A DNA stretch of 64,000 nucleotides from Aurantiacibacter atlanticus (GTDB lineage Bacteria; Pseudomonadota; Alphaproteobacteria; Sphingomonadales; Sphingomonadaceae). Of the stretch, positions 49,345 through 58,884 are shown piece by piece. Every line of letters begins with the position of its first letter. Position 1 is the stretch's first letter. A program made the translations under genes and the position numbers. The notes below the pieces were generated by a model. That model was not told where the DNA came from and ran no database searches. It was given only the letters and a program-made list of their open reading frames with translations. The stretch lies in assembly GCF_001077815.2 (NCBI RefSeq), contig NZ_CP011310.1, positions 310,001 to 374,000 of the forward strand, in the 5' to 3' direction.

Positions 49345-50184
49345 TCATCTGTCCCGATCCACCGGCTTATACCAGTGGTTGAGCGACTGGCCACTTATCT
49401 GCTCCAATGCCTCGATAGAGGGGCTATAATATTCGTTAAGGCGCTTTCGGAGTTCCGCCGACAGCGGCGGGTACTGGGTTTCACGCGCAATCAATCCTCT
49501 GGCGGCTTCGAACACGGCAGTATCGCGCAGGGGACGCACTACCGGCTTCATCCACGCAAGACGCTTGCGCAATTGCACGGGCACAAGCGGTGTCGTCTTG
49601 TCTTTTACCTTCTCCCGAGCCTCGGGCGCGAGAGCGCACGGCGGCAAGCCCAGATGATCGCGGACTTGCGACATTTGTGCGTCCGGGTCATCCATCACCC
49701 CTTCGAAGAAGAGAGTAAGAAGCCTCTCGCGGCCAAAGAGGTCGATATAGGGCTGCAAGTGCGACGCGAAATTTCCAGCGACCAGGAATTGGACATTCTC
49801 ACCCAAGGTAGGATCGAGATAGGTCTCGATATCCGCCCCGACCTCACCACGCCTGAACAGCATGCAATACCGCGAATAGGCCCGCTCTACGGGATTACGC
49901 AGCTGTGCAATCAGTTTAACATGGGGCAGATCGCGGTGGAGGCGTTCCGCCGCCTCAGGCTCATACAGATAGGAATTGGATTTCTCACCGACGGTTTTGC
50001 TAAGCCCCTCCTCGCTGAATTGCGACAGATACCAGTCTTGGCCCCGATCATACTCCCACGAAAAATAGTGAAGCTCCGGGTCAGGCATATAGACTGCCGG
50101 ATCCGACTGCAGCTGTGTCTGGAGCCAGGTGGTCGCCGACTTCGCGGCCCCGATAATGATGAAATCGATGTCATTAAACTGCAT
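49345..50184 (-). CDS. Sulfotransferase (single domain)
   Basis: 279-residue PAPS-dependent sulfotransferase, heparan-sulfate-type fold. The 5'-phosphosulfate loop is IIGAAKSATTWLQTQL at about residues 10-25 and the 3'-phosphate site is LIAQLRNPVERAYSRY near 92-107. Later family features are LFFEGVMDDP and the C-terminal SAELRKRLNEYYSPSIEALE. It probably sulfates a sugar of a surface polysaccharide or glycolipid, in line with the pyruvyl transferase gene downstream. No signal peptide or membrane segment. Start at 50184 gives a normal N-terminus. Confidence 0.88.
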   Translation of the reverse strand: MQFNDIDFIIIGAAKSATTWLQTQLQSDPAVYMPDPELHYFSWEYDRGQDWYLSQFSEEGLSKTVGEKSNSYLYEPEAAERLHRDLPHVKLIAQLRNPVERAYSRYCMLFRRGEVGADIETYLDPTLGENVQFLVAGNFASHLQPYIDLFGRERLLTLFFEGVMDDPDAQMSQVRDHLGLPPCALAPEAREKVKDKTTPLVPVQLRKRLAWMKPVVRPLRDTAVFEAARGLIARETQYPPLSAELRKRLNEYYSPSIEALEQISGQSLNHWYKPVDRDR

Positions 50185-50189
50185 TTGGC

Positions 50190-50510
50190 TAGTGTCGCCT
50201 CCGGTTGATGCGCTGGAACAGGGAGCGATATTCTTCGATTATACCGCGCAGATGGAATTCGGACTGATGGTAACGAAGGCTTCCGTATTTCCTCCCGGGT
50301 CGGCCGCGGCGTCAACGGTACCTAGCGCCACAGATTCGATCAAGATTAGTACGATGAGCTTTCGCGTGAAGGTTCCACCACCCGGCATACAATTGTCCAA
50401 ACTTCTGTTTGTGACCCAGCATCTTAATGCAGACCTTGATACGGGATTTTCGCAGCATGATCCATCGCGGGACGATCCGGGGCAAAAATATCAAGACGTG
50501 GGTAGACATA
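50190..50510 (-). pseudogene. Possible remnant of a glycan-related gene
   Basis: In the 404 bases between the sulfotransferase and csaA genes, one minus-strand frame reads SLRYHQSEFHLRGIIEEY and on to a stop near 50188, which looks like the C-terminal helix of a glycosyltransferase or sulfotransferase-like protein. The same frame has a TGA near 50312 and continues upstream without a recognisable domain. It may be a decayed gene end left by rearrangement of the island, or chance. No intact gene is seen in this stretch. Confidence 0.25.
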
Positions 50511-50588
50511 TATCTCTTCGCACAATCAGATGATCAACCGCCCCTGCAAGTGACACGGGTTCGCGCCCATGCCATAAGCCAGGTCGCA

Positions 50589-50927
50589 ATGGAAAATCCG
50601 ACAATCGCCGATTTCATGAAACTCGATATCCGTTGTGGGACAATCGTCACTGTCGAGAGTTTCCCGGAAGCGCGCAAACCGGCATGGAAGATGCGGATTG
50701 ATTTCGGCCCTGAGATCGGAGTGAAGAAGTCCTCCGCTCAGATCACCGATCTTTATGCTGAGTCTGACCTGTTGAACAAGAAAATCATGGCGGTGGTCAA
50801 TTTTCCGCCTCGCCAGATTGGGCCATTTGTTTCCGAAGTACTCGTGCTTGGTTTCCCCGACGCCGACGGGGCGATTGTGCTGGGCATACCTGATGGCGTA
50901 GTCCCCAATGGCGCGCGGCTTGTCTAG
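50589..50927 (+). CDS. csaA: tRNA-binding-domain protein, CsaA-like
   Basis: 112-residue protein made of a single tRNA-binding (EMAP/Trbp111-type OB-fold) domain. CsaA has been linked to chaperone-like activity and protein export. Recognisable parts are FMKLDIRCGTIVTVESFPEA, KKSSAQITDLY, KIMAVVNFPPRQIGPFVSEV and ending GIPDGVVPNGARLV. The start at 50589 gives the usual length; the longer open frame from 50427 is not supported. It converges on the TPR-sulfotransferase gene with a 4-base overlap. Confidence 0.9.
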   Translation: MENPTIADFMKLDIRCGTIVTVESFPEARKPAWKMRIDFGPEIGVKKSSAQITDLYAESDLLNKKIMAVVNFPPRQIGPFVSEVLVLGFPDADGAIVLGIPDGVVPNGARLV

Positions 50928-52900
50928 GCCAGATCGCCCAGAGCTGTCTTCAATTCATCCAGCCACGGCGCGAAAGGCTTCCATGCGCCCTGCCCGCTGC
51001 GATTGATCGGGCGGCGGACCTGTTCGCTACTTGCGGTGCGCACAGCGCGATCAGTTTTATGAAAGTCCAGACATCCCTGTTCAAACGGTAGCCCGCAATG
51101 ATCAAGCATTTTGCGAACCTGCCCTTCAAGATCGTCGAGTATGTCTTCGTGCTGTACGCGCAGGACCTTGCCGGGAAGCACCTCATCCCAATGCTCCATA
51201 AGGCCGACATAGTCGCTGTAATAACGACCGATTTGCGTAAGCCCGTAAGTGAATTCCTGCCCTTCGGCGAAAAGTTGCTTGAAGCCGGAAAAGCAGCAAT
51301 CCATCGGATCTCGACGCGCATCGATGACCCTGGCATTGGGCAGGATAAGGTGGATCAACCCGATATGGCGAAAATTGTTGGGCATTTTATCGATGAAGAA
51401 CGGCGCATCCCGGCGATGAATACGCGTGGTTTCAATGAAATCGCGGCCAAACTTCGTTAGCTGTTCGTCGGTTAGATCACGCAGGATTTCCGGATAGCGG
51501 CTTTCACCTGCCTTGCGCCCCCGCAGCCTGTGGGCAAGTGCAAGAATATTGGGCAATTCCAGCGTGCCATCAACCTGGCTGTGGCTGGCGAGAATCTGTT
51601 CCAGCAATGTCGAACCCGCACGGGGGAGGCCGAGAATGAAGATCGGATCGGGTGTGCTGTCGCCCGATCCTTCATGTTTTGCGAAAAGGTCCGGCGTGCA
51701 CCATTCCCTCTGCGTCGCGAGTTCCGCGCTCATCAAATCGGCATTGTATCGGGTCTGGTTGCGTTTGAGCGTGTTGCCTTGCTCATAGAAACGAAAGCTG
51801 TCCTGATATTCCTCACGGTCCTCATACGCTTTGCCTAAAGCGAAGGAGAGGTGGACCCGATCCTTGAAGACAAGGCCCGGCCTTTCGATCTGCTCGCGCA
51901 TGCTGGCAATTTCACCATCGGTGAAACGATAGGTCTTGAGGTTTGCCAATGCGTAATAGGCATCGCCGTGATAGGGCCTGGCACCAAAGGCGGCTCGGTA
52001 ATCTTCAACCGCCTTTTCCTGCTTTCCTGTTGTCTTGAGAGCGTGCCCCCTGCTGGTCAGCGTAGCGGGATCGCCAGGTATTCTTGCCAGCACAGCGTCG
52101 AACAATTCAAAGGCGCGATCATAATCGCCGGTTTGCATGCTCTCGATCGCGAGGTTGGACTGAAACAGGGGATTGGCTGGATCGCGCTTGTAGAGCGCTT
52201 CGGCTTCCTTGCGTGCCTTGTCGAACTTCTGCCGTTTGCGCAGGACATCGATATAATCGAGCCGCAGCTGGATATTGTCCGGCTCAAAAGCGACCGCGCT
52301 TTCAAGCAGGAATTCGGCATCGTCGAGAATGCCCAGACGCATGCCGATCTGCGCCAACAGGCGCATTCCTTCCACGTGTTTTGGTTCACCACGCAGATAA
52401 TGGCGGCAAAATTCCTCCGCCCGGAGGAGGCGGCCTTCGTGCAGGTGATGCGTCGCGGCAATGAGTTCGCGCGGGAGCGTGGCAATTCGTGAGGCCTGAG
52501 AGTGGGAAGCCTGTGCTTCAGCCGTCCTCCCGGTCTCCTCAAGCAAATTGGCTTGGGCACGCCAACTGGCATCGAGCGCCGGGTTGAACTGTGTTGCCCG
52601 GGCATAGGCTACGATGGCCTGTTCGGTTTCACCGCGAGCGCGGGCGAGATGGCCGGCCTCCTGCCATGCACGTCCATATTCGGGCGAAGCGGTGTGCAGG
52701 CGGGCAAGATAGGCTTCGGCAGCATCCAACTGTTCAAGATAACGCGCGGCGACTGCTGCGACATAAAGTGCCTCCGCATCGGCTGCTTCGACAAGAAGCA
52801 GATCCTCCGCAAGGCGCAGGCTATCGGCAAAATCACCATTTTGCAGCGCCTCTTGAGCTTTGCCGAGCGTAGCTTGCCGCCGCGTATCCTTGCTATCCAT
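50924..52900 (-). CDS. Tetratricopeptide-repeat sulfotransferase
   Basis: About 658 residues. The first 380 hold tetratricopeptide-like repeats (for example AWQEAGHLARARGETEQAIV and PLFQSNLAIESMQTGDYDRA); the rest is a PAPS-dependent sulfotransferase domain with ILGLPRAGSTLLEQILASHS as 5'-phosphosulfate loop and VIDARRDPMDCCFSGF as 3'-phosphate site. This arrangement is known in proteobacteria and resembles protein- or glycan-directed sulfotransferases; the acceptor is unknown. The start at 52900 (MDSKDTRRQ) is used because AAGG precedes it; an ATG at 52942 is the alternative. It follows the TonB-dependent receptor gene by about 80 bases on the same strand. Confidence 0.88.
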   Translation of the reverse strand: MDSKDTRRQATLGKAQEALQNGDFADSLRLAEDLLLVEAADAEALYVAAVAARYLEQLDAAEAYLARLHTASPEYGRAWQEAGHLARARGETEQAIVAYARATQFNPALDASWRAQANLLEETGRTAEAQASHSQASRIATLPRELIAATHHLHEGRLLRAEEFCRHYLRGEPKHVEGMRLLAQIGMRLGILDDAEFLLESAVAFEPDNIQLRLDYIDVLRKRQKFDKARKEAEALYKRDPANPLFQSNLAIESMQTGDYDRAFELFDAVLARIPGDPATLTSRGHALKTTGKQEKAVEDYRAAFGARPYHGDAYYALANLKTYRFTDGEIASMREQIERPGLVFKDRVHLSFALGKAYEDREEYQDSFRFYEQGNTLKRNQTRYNADLMSAELATQREWCTPDLFAKHEGSGDSTPDPIFILGLPRAGSTLLEQILASHSQVDGTLELPNILALAHRLRGRKAGESRYPEILRDLTDEQLTKFGRDFIETTRIHRRDAPFFIDKMPNNFRHIGLIHLILPNARVIDARRDPMDCCFSGFKQLFAEGQEFTYGLTQIGRYYSDYVGLMEHWDEVLPGKVLRVQHEDILDDLEGQVRKMLDHCGLPFEQGCLDFHKTDRAVRTASSEQVRRPINRSGQGAWKPFAPWLDELKTALGDLA

Positions 52901-52979
52901 CCTCACCACCTTGCCAGAAACGCAAAGCGGCAGGCAAGCCATCAGGGCTGCCCGCCGCCTGCGGTTCGATCAAATAAGA

Positions 52980-55607
52980 TCAGTAGTCGAAGGACACTCG
53001 TAATCCGGCAGTCAGGGGCCGGTTGGTGCTGATCCGGGCACGATCATTGACGAAATTGCCCGAAATCTGGGCGCGCTCGTCTGAGAGGTTTTCGCCGAAT
53101 ACCTCGAAAGTCCATTGATCGCTGGTCACGCCGGCCGACAGGTCGAACACGGTGTAACTTTCAAGCTTCAGCTTGTTTATCTCGATAATATCGGTGAACT
53201 TTGATGCCGAATGCGTGACCTGCGGCTGTATGAATGCGCCGAGATTGCCATTCAGGTCAAACTCGTAGCGTACCCGGAAATTTCCCTGGAACGATGGGGC
53301 AAAGGCAAGATCCGATCCGAGTATGACGTCGTCAGTCGGGGTCAGAACTTCGGTAATCTCTGTGTCGAGGATCGAGAAAGCACCTGCCACCGTCAGCCCC
53401 GGAAGGGAATAGGGCGCATAGGTGAAGTCAGCTTCGAGACCGTAAATCTCCGCATCCGCTGCATTGTCCGAGAAGAACAGATTGGTGATGCTCGGATCGA
53501 AGATTGTCGTCTGCAAATTGCTGACATCGACATAAAAGACACTGCCGTTCAGGCGGAACTGGCCATCGGCAAGATCCGTTTTCCAGCCGATTTCGTAATT
53601 CTTTACCTCATCGGTTTCGAGCGCGAATGGCACCATGAAACCGTTCGGTCCAGCTGCACCGCCAGGACGGTTGAGCAGGCCAGGGCGGAAGCCTTCGGAA
53701 TATGTCGCGTAAAACAGCAAATCCTGATTGGGCGTGAGTGTAACCGTACCCTTGAAGATTACGCCGCTCGTTTCAGCAGTGTCGGGCGCACCTACTGTGT
53801 TGTCTGGTGCGAATTGGGCCGAGATATTGGTGCCCGACCGCTGCTGATCAATACGTTGAGCAAGTGGAACACCCGTGTTTGCGCCGAAAACGGGGGAGGC
53901 CAGGTTGAAGAAGGAGCTATTCGCACTGCCTTCGAGATCGACTTCAATGTCGTAATATCGAAGCCCGGCGGTTACGGTCAGCAAGTCGGGGACCACATCA
54001 AATGATGCCTCGCCGAACAAGCCGATCTGTTCATCGGTACGGCGGATATCATTACGGAAGATCGTGGCTGCCGAGAACGGGCCTGCTTCGCTGAAATAGC
54101 CAGCCGACGCACTATTGATAGCGCCGGGAGGTGCGTTGATATCAGTAAGCGGGTAATTTGGCAGGAAACCGCGCGTTACCCCGTCCGAACCGCGCACCTG
54201 CGTATTTGAAAAATAATTGAAATTGTTCAACTCTTTCAACTCAAGATCACTGTAGAAACCACCCGCGGTAAAGCGGACTCTCCAGTCAGAAGGCGTGCTG
54301 ACCCTGAATTCCTGAGTAAACACCGTGGTGTCGGTCGTGGAGGCGACCGCAAGGTTCGGAGCATAACAGGTAGGATCCGCCGGCGCGTTCGTCACATAGC
54401 CGGGATAGACCACCGCAGTATCGCATATATAATAGGGCAGATACTGACCGACGAAGAGATAGTCGGTGTAATCGATATTCTGCTCTGTATTGCGGTCGGT
54501 ATAAGCACCGGAATAGACAAGGTCCAACGCGCCAAGCCGGCCTTCTACGGTCCAGCTGGTATTGGAAAAATCGTCTTCGATCCGGTCTTCCTCATAACGC
54601 TGGATCTCGAGATCATCGAGGCCATCGAGAGTCGGGTCTGCGAAGAACACACCGTCTGATTCCACACTCTGACGGGTATGGGCGACGGATACACGCCAAT
54701 CCGGGGTGAGCTCATAAAGCGCTGTGACGCGAAAGCCCGAATATTGGGTGTCGTTGAAATCGTCTTCCACTAGGCCTGTATTATCTGCGGCGATAAAGGT
54801 CGTGCCCGGTGCAGGACCGCCAGCCTGGAAGCCTGCACGATTGGTGGAAACCGGCACGCCGTTCTGGCGGACGGTTCCGGCGGAACGGAAGCGACCGCTT
54901 TCCTCTGCAGTAAGCTGCCCAGGAACATTGTCGATATAGCCACCCTGATCGTCGAGGAAAAAGACCCCGCGCAGCGCAAAATTGTCCGCCACCGGAACAT
55001 TGAGCATCACCTCGGCCTTGTAGCTGGATTCGCCGCCCTTGGTGAAGGAGACGCCAGCCGAGGCTGCAGCATCGAAACCGGAGAGGTCGGGCTTGGCCGT
55101 GATGAGCCTGACGACGCCCGCCTGCGAGCTGGCCCCAAACAGCGTGCCTTGCGGGCCGGACAATACCTCTATCCGTTCAAGGTCGGCAGCATAAACATCG
55201 AGATTACGCCCCGGCTGCGCCAAAGGCTGTTCGTCGAGATACAGCGCGACGTTCGGCGCCAGGCCAGCAACACCTGCAGTAGTCAGATTAGGCGTGGTCG
55301 AAGCGAGACCGCGAATGTAGATCGTGCTCTGCCCGGGGCCACTGCCGCCTGCGGTAACGGTTGGCAGTTGATCAAGATAATCCTCGAACGTGTCGATATT
55401 GAGCTCGCTAAGACCTTTCGCACCAATCGCCGAAACGGAGATCGGAACGTCCTGGAGATCCTCACTGCGCCTCTGTGCAGTGACCACGATGGTCGAGACG
55501 CCGCCAGCGCGCTCTTGCGCGCCCTCTGGCGCATCCTGCGCGATGGCGGGTGTAGCGACAGCAATGGCCAGCGCGCTGGTAGCCGCGCCGCTCGTAAATT
55601 TCCTCAT
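52980..55607 (-). CDS. TonB-dependent receptor
   Basis: 875-residue outer-membrane transporter. It has a signal peptide (SALAIAVATPAIAQ), a TonB-box-like STIVVTAQRR, a plug domain (about 45-170, with STIYIRGLAS, YLDEQPLAQPGRNLD, RIEVLSGPQGTLFGASSQAG) and a long beta-barrel ending in LTAGLRVSFDY with the terminal aromatic needed for barrel insertion. It belongs to the large sphingomonad group of receptors with organic or carbohydrate-like substrates rather than clear siderophore receptors; substrate unknown. A 16-bp interrupted palindrome lies 177 bases upstream. The TPR-sulfotransferase gene follows on the same strand. Confidence 0.93.
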   Translation of the reverse strand: MRKFTSGAATSALAIAVATPAIAQDAPEGAQERAGGVSTIVVTAQRRSEDLQDVPISVSAIGAKGLSELNIDTFEDYLDQLPTVTAGGSGPGQSTIYIRGLASTTPNLTTAGVAGLAPNVALYLDEQPLAQPGRNLDVYAADLERIEVLSGPQGTLFGASSQAGVVRLITAKPDLSGFDAAASAGVSFTKGGESSYKAEVMLNVPVADNFALRGVFFLDDQGGYIDNVPGQLTAEESGRFRSAGTVRQNGVPVSTNRAGFQAGGPAPGTTFIAADNTGLVEDDFNDTQYSGFRVTALYELTPDWRVSVAHTRQSVESDGVFFADPTLDGLDDLEIQRYEEDRIEDDFSNTSWTVEGRLGALDLVYSGAYTDRNTEQNIDYTDYLFVGQYLPYYICDTAVVYPGYVTNAPADPTCYAPNLAVASTTDTTVFTQEFRVSTPSDWRVRFTAGGFYSDLELKELNNFNYFSNTQVRGSDGVTRGFLPNYPLTDINAPPGAINSASAGYFSEAGPFSAATIFRNDIRRTDEQIGLFGEASFDVVPDLLTVTAGLRYYDIEVDLEGSANSSFFNLASPVFGANTGVPLAQRIDQQRSGTNISAQFAPDNTVGAPDTAETSGVIFKGTVTLTPNQDLLFYATYSEGFRPGLLNRPGGAAGPNGFMVPFALETDEVKNYEIGWKTDLADGQFRLNGSVFYVDVSNLQTTIFDPSITNLFFSDNAADAEIYGLEADFTYAPYSLPGLTVAGAFSILDTEITEVLTPTDDVILGSDLAFAPSFQGNFRVRYEFDLNGNLGAFIQPQVTHSASKFTDIIEINKLKLESYTVFDLSAGVTSDQWTFEVFGENLSDERAQISGNFVNDRARISTNRPLTAGLRVSFDY

Positions 55608-55980
55608 TGTGGAGAAGCCCTCTGTTTCTCGATTGCGATTTTATGCGAGCAGAGAATTCTTCACCCGCATCGCTAGATATTTCCAGCCAGATCCATGACG
55701 GACCCAGATGATCATTCCACTAACAGGCCAAAATAGGTGCCACCACAGCCGGCGGGTGGAATGACCATATTGAAAAGGGGCCTGTTGCATGATTGCAACG
55801 ATATATCAGGGAGCAAACTAACACTTGCCTTCTAACAAGTAATATCAATTAATTGATGCAAATAAATCTTCTATACTATTTTCAAATTGATCTACACTTG
55901 TTCCCGTTCATAAAAATTTTAAGTTGCAATCAGTCAGCATTGCGCGCGTCGATTTTCTTGGGAAATCTATTGAAAGACCG
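55608..55980. other. AT-rich intergenic stretch upstream of the TonB-dependent receptor
   Basis: The 373 bases between the receptor start and the BCCT transporter stop are clearly richer in A/T than the rest of the window, especially 55840-55925. I see no coding frame worth calling. It should hold the receptor promoter, and it contains the palindrome at 55784-55799. Confidence 0.6.
55784..55799. promoter_or_regulatory. Palindrome GTTGCA-tgat-TGCAAC, candidate operator
   Basis: Perfect 6-bp arms separated by 4 bases, 177 bases upstream of the TonB-dependent receptor start, in an A/T-rich leader. Its shape fits a dimeric repressor or activator site. No regulator gene lies beside it in the window. 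Confidence 0.4.
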
Positions 55981-57663
55981 TTACTTGCGCGCCGCATGCT
56001 CGGCGCATGCCACTGCAGTCGTGGGCACGCCCTGGTGTATTCGCAGCAGGTCGAACCCGACCGCCTTCAGGATGGAGATTGCCATAAGAGCCAGGACAAA
56101 GCTGAAGGGAAGCGCGCCGATAATCATGGTAATGCGGATGGCATCTATGCCGCCCAGGATCAGCATGCTGCCAACCACAAACGCCAATGCCCCGCCCCAG
56201 AACAGAATATGACGCCGGCGCTGGCCATCGGTTTCACCGGCGCCATTGATGGTATTGACGATCAGGATAGCGCTGTCCGTCGAAGTGACGAGATAAGTCA
56301 TCAACAAAATCACCACGAGACCCGATACAAGCTGGGCCATTGCCGGATCGAGCAACACTGCAAGCGTGGCGTAAAGCTGGTCGGAAATCCCCGCATTCAC
56401 AATGGCCCCATCCGCAATGCCGCTCAATTCAAGATCGATCGCGGTGCCGCCGACAAGGGTCATCCACACAAAGCACATCAGCGAAGGAACGAGCAGGACG
56501 CCAAATACATATTCCCGGATCGTTCGACCGCGCGAAATCCGCGCAATGAACATCCCGACGAAGGGCGCGAAGGCGATCCACCAAGCCCAGTAAAACACCG
56601 ACCAGTCGAGTTGCCATTGGACCAGCGCATCACCCACTTCGCTTCCGCTATCAAACAGCGTCAGCGAATTGGAAATTAACGTGCGCACATAGTCCCAAAG
56701 CCCGACAACAAGTGTCTTCGCGCCAAACAAGCCGGACCCGACGACAAGGAAAAGCGCCAGCAAGCCAAATGACAACCCCATATTGAGGTTGGACAACCAT
56801 TTGATACCCTTGCCGACCCCCGACAATGCACTGAGCGTCGAGGCACCGATAAGGATGAGCAACGATAGCGCTACAGCGGCAGCGGAAGAAGATCCATCAG
56901 CATCCTGCAGCCAATCGCCAAAGCCCAATCGCGCAAGTCCTGCGACAAATTGCTCAACCCCAAGGCCCATTGTGACAGCAACACCCAGAATGGTTGCAAC
57001 AACCGCAACGATATCGACCACATGCCCCCCGATGCCCGACAGCCTTAGTCCGAACAGAGGAGCGAGCGCCGAGCGGATCGTCAATGGCAGGTCACGACGA
57101 TACGACACATAGCCGATTGCCAGTCCGACCAGCGCATAGGTGCCCCATGCGGCAAAGCCCCAATGAAGAAACGTATAGATGAAGGCTGGGCGCACCGCTT
57201 CCGGGGAATGCGCTTCCATAGTCCCGCGAATGATATCCGGATTGTTAGAGAAATGCGCCAGCGGCTCGCCGGTCGAATATGTCAGCATGCCGATGCCGAT
57301 GCCGGCTCCAAAAAGCATGGCGAACCACGAAAAGCGGGAGAATTCCGGCTTGTCGCCCGGTGCAGCTATTCGCAAGCGTCCCGATTGCGGCACAATCGCC
57401 AGCACGAAGCAGATCGCCATGAGAAAAGCGACGAGATAGACATACCATCCAGAAAAGCTCGAAATGATATTCGAGTTGGCAGCGATCAGGGTTTCACTGG
57501 CATTCACGGGGAAGAAAATCGCCCACATGATCAACAGGGAAACGATAACCTTGGCCGGGATCGTCACCTCGCGACTGAACCCATCATAATACCCTCGGTC
57601 AGCAGTCTTGATCGGCAGTTCGACAAGAGGTGGTGAAAGCGTCGCGTTGCTATCGGAGTTCAT
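55981..57663 (-). CDS. BCCT-family betaine/carnitine/choline-type transporter
   Basis: 560-residue inner-membrane symporter with about 12 helices, used for uptake of trimethylammonium solutes such as glycine betaine. The glycine-rich segment is FGAGIGIGMLTYSTGEPL and the family signature FYWAWWIAFAPFVGMFIARI followed by GRTIREYVFG. The aromatic-rich substrate region around these motifs is kept. C-terminal extension is short, so an osmosensing tail like BetP's is not evident. It is a single gene, divergent from the SDR gene at 57925. Confidence 0.93.
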   Translation of the reverse strand: MNSDSNATLSPPLVELPIKTADRGYYDGFSREVTIPAKVIVSLLIMWAIFFPVNASETLIAANSNIISSFSGWYVYLVAFLMAICFVLAIVPQSGRLRIAAPGDKPEFSRFSWFAMLFGAGIGIGMLTYSTGEPLAHFSNNPDIIRGTMEAHSPEAVRPAFIYTFLHWGFAAWGTYALVGLAIGYVSYRRDLPLTIRSALAPLFGLRLSGIGGHVVDIVAVVATILGVAVTMGLGVEQFVAGLARLGFGDWLQDADGSSSAAAVALSLLILIGASTLSALSGVGKGIKWLSNLNMGLSFGLLALFLVVGSGLFGAKTLVVGLWDYVRTLISNSLTLFDSGSEVGDALVQWQLDWSVFYWAWWIAFAPFVGMFIARISRGRTIREYVFGVLLVPSLMCFVWMTLVGGTAIDLELSGIADGAIVNAGISDQLYATLAVLLDPAMAQLVSGLVVILLMTYLVTSTDSAILIVNTINGAGETDGQRRRHILFWGGALAFVVGSMLILGGIDAIRITMIIGALPFSFVLALMAISILKAVGFDLLRIHQGVPTTAVACAEHAARK

Positions 57664-57924
57664 TAATCACTGGCTCGCAGATCTCTGCGTCTGGCAGGAA
57701 CGCCGGACATTCAATAAAATTTCGATGATTAGCCGATCATAGGGCTATGCGAGCAAATTGCAAAAGCCGGGCCCTGTCATGCCACTCGCGGAAACCAGAA
57801 GAGCACCGCATACAAATTCGGGAATTCAACGGCTTACCGCATAGAGAGCACGATCCATTCCCACAATACATGCGCCGTCGAAACCAACTTGCCGCTTCGC
57901 TTCTTTCAGACGTGAGGAGACGAT

Positions 57925-58794
57925 ATGACCGATAGCGAAACATTCCAGCCAGAAATCAATGAAGAACCGCGCATGCCTGGTGCAGAGGCGGGTATGGATG
58001 ATAAACCAGATTGGGAGCCACGCTTTCGCGGGTCAGACAGGCTGGCGGGCAAGACTGCCATTGTTACAGGGGGCGATAGCGGCATCGGTCGCGCAGTGGC
58101 GGCTCTATTTTCAAGAGAGGGCGCGGATGTTGCGATTGTCTATCTTGCGGATGAAGAAACCAAGGATGCCGAAAAGACCAAGTCGATTGTCGAAAATGAA
58201 GGGCGCAGAGCGATTTGCCTGCAGGGCGATCTGGGAAGCCAGGATTTTGCAAAAGAGGTTTTCACGCGCACTGTCGATGAGCTTGGCCAGCTCGATATAC
58301 TCGTCAACATTGCCGGTGAGCAGCATCCGGATGATAGCATAGAAGACATTACCGAAGAACAATTACGCCGGACTTTCCAGACCAATATCTTCTCCATGTT
58401 CTATCTGGTTCAGGCCGCTCGGCCACATTTGCGGGAAGGAAGCGCCATCATCAATTGCACCAGCGTAACGATGTACAAGGGTGCGGACAATCTGCTCGAT
58501 TATTCGGCGACCAAGGGCGCAATCACGGCCTTTACACGCTCTCTTTCAGAAAATCTGGTCGACAAGGGCATTCGCGTAAATGCGGTAGCTCCCGGCCCTA
58601 TCTGGACGCCGCTAAATCCATACGGAGGGCAGCCGCCCGAGGACATGGATGAATTCGGCAAAAATACGCCGATGGGACGCCCGGGCCAGCCCAATGAGGT
58701 GGCCCCTGCCTTCCTGTTCCTCGCCTGCGAGGATTCCAGCTATATGTCGGGTCAGGTTCTTCATCCGAACGGTGGGATCATCGTTAACGGATAG
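57925..58794 (+). CDS. Short-chain dehydrogenase/reductase
   Basis: 289-residue NAD(P)-dependent oxidoreductase of the classical SDR family, YghA/YhdF-like, with an N-terminal extension of about 40 residues. Cofactor site is AIVTGGDSGIGRAVA at about 46-60, NNAG-equivalent ILVNIAGEQHP, catalytic Ser in INCTSVTMYKG and the YxxxK pair in DYSATKGAITAF, followed by VNAVAPGPIWTPL. GAGGAG lies 6-8 bases before the ATG. Proteins of this subgroup are often stress-induced; substrate unknown. It is divergent from the BCCT gene, with which a solute-stress theme would fit. Confidence 0.9.
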   Translation: MTDSETFQPEINEEPRMPGAEAGMDDKPDWEPRFRGSDRLAGKTAIVTGGDSGIGRAVAALFSREGADVAIVYLADEETKDAEKTKSIVENEGRRAICLQGDLGSQDFAKEVFTRTVDELGQLDILVNIAGEQHPDDSIEDITEEQLRRTFQTNIFSMFYLVQAARPHLREGSAIINCTSVTMYKGADNLLDYSATKGAITAFTRSLSENLVDKGIRVNAVAPGPIWTPLNPYGGQPPEDMDEFGKNTPMGRPGQPNEVAPAFLFLACEDSSYMSGQVLHPNGGIIVNG

Positions 58795-58884
58795 GGATCA
58801 GGTGCTGGTGTCATCCGCCCGTCCGCCTTTGAATATATTGCCAATGTCCAAAGCAGGATTGCGGCTCGAAACCCAGACACATTG

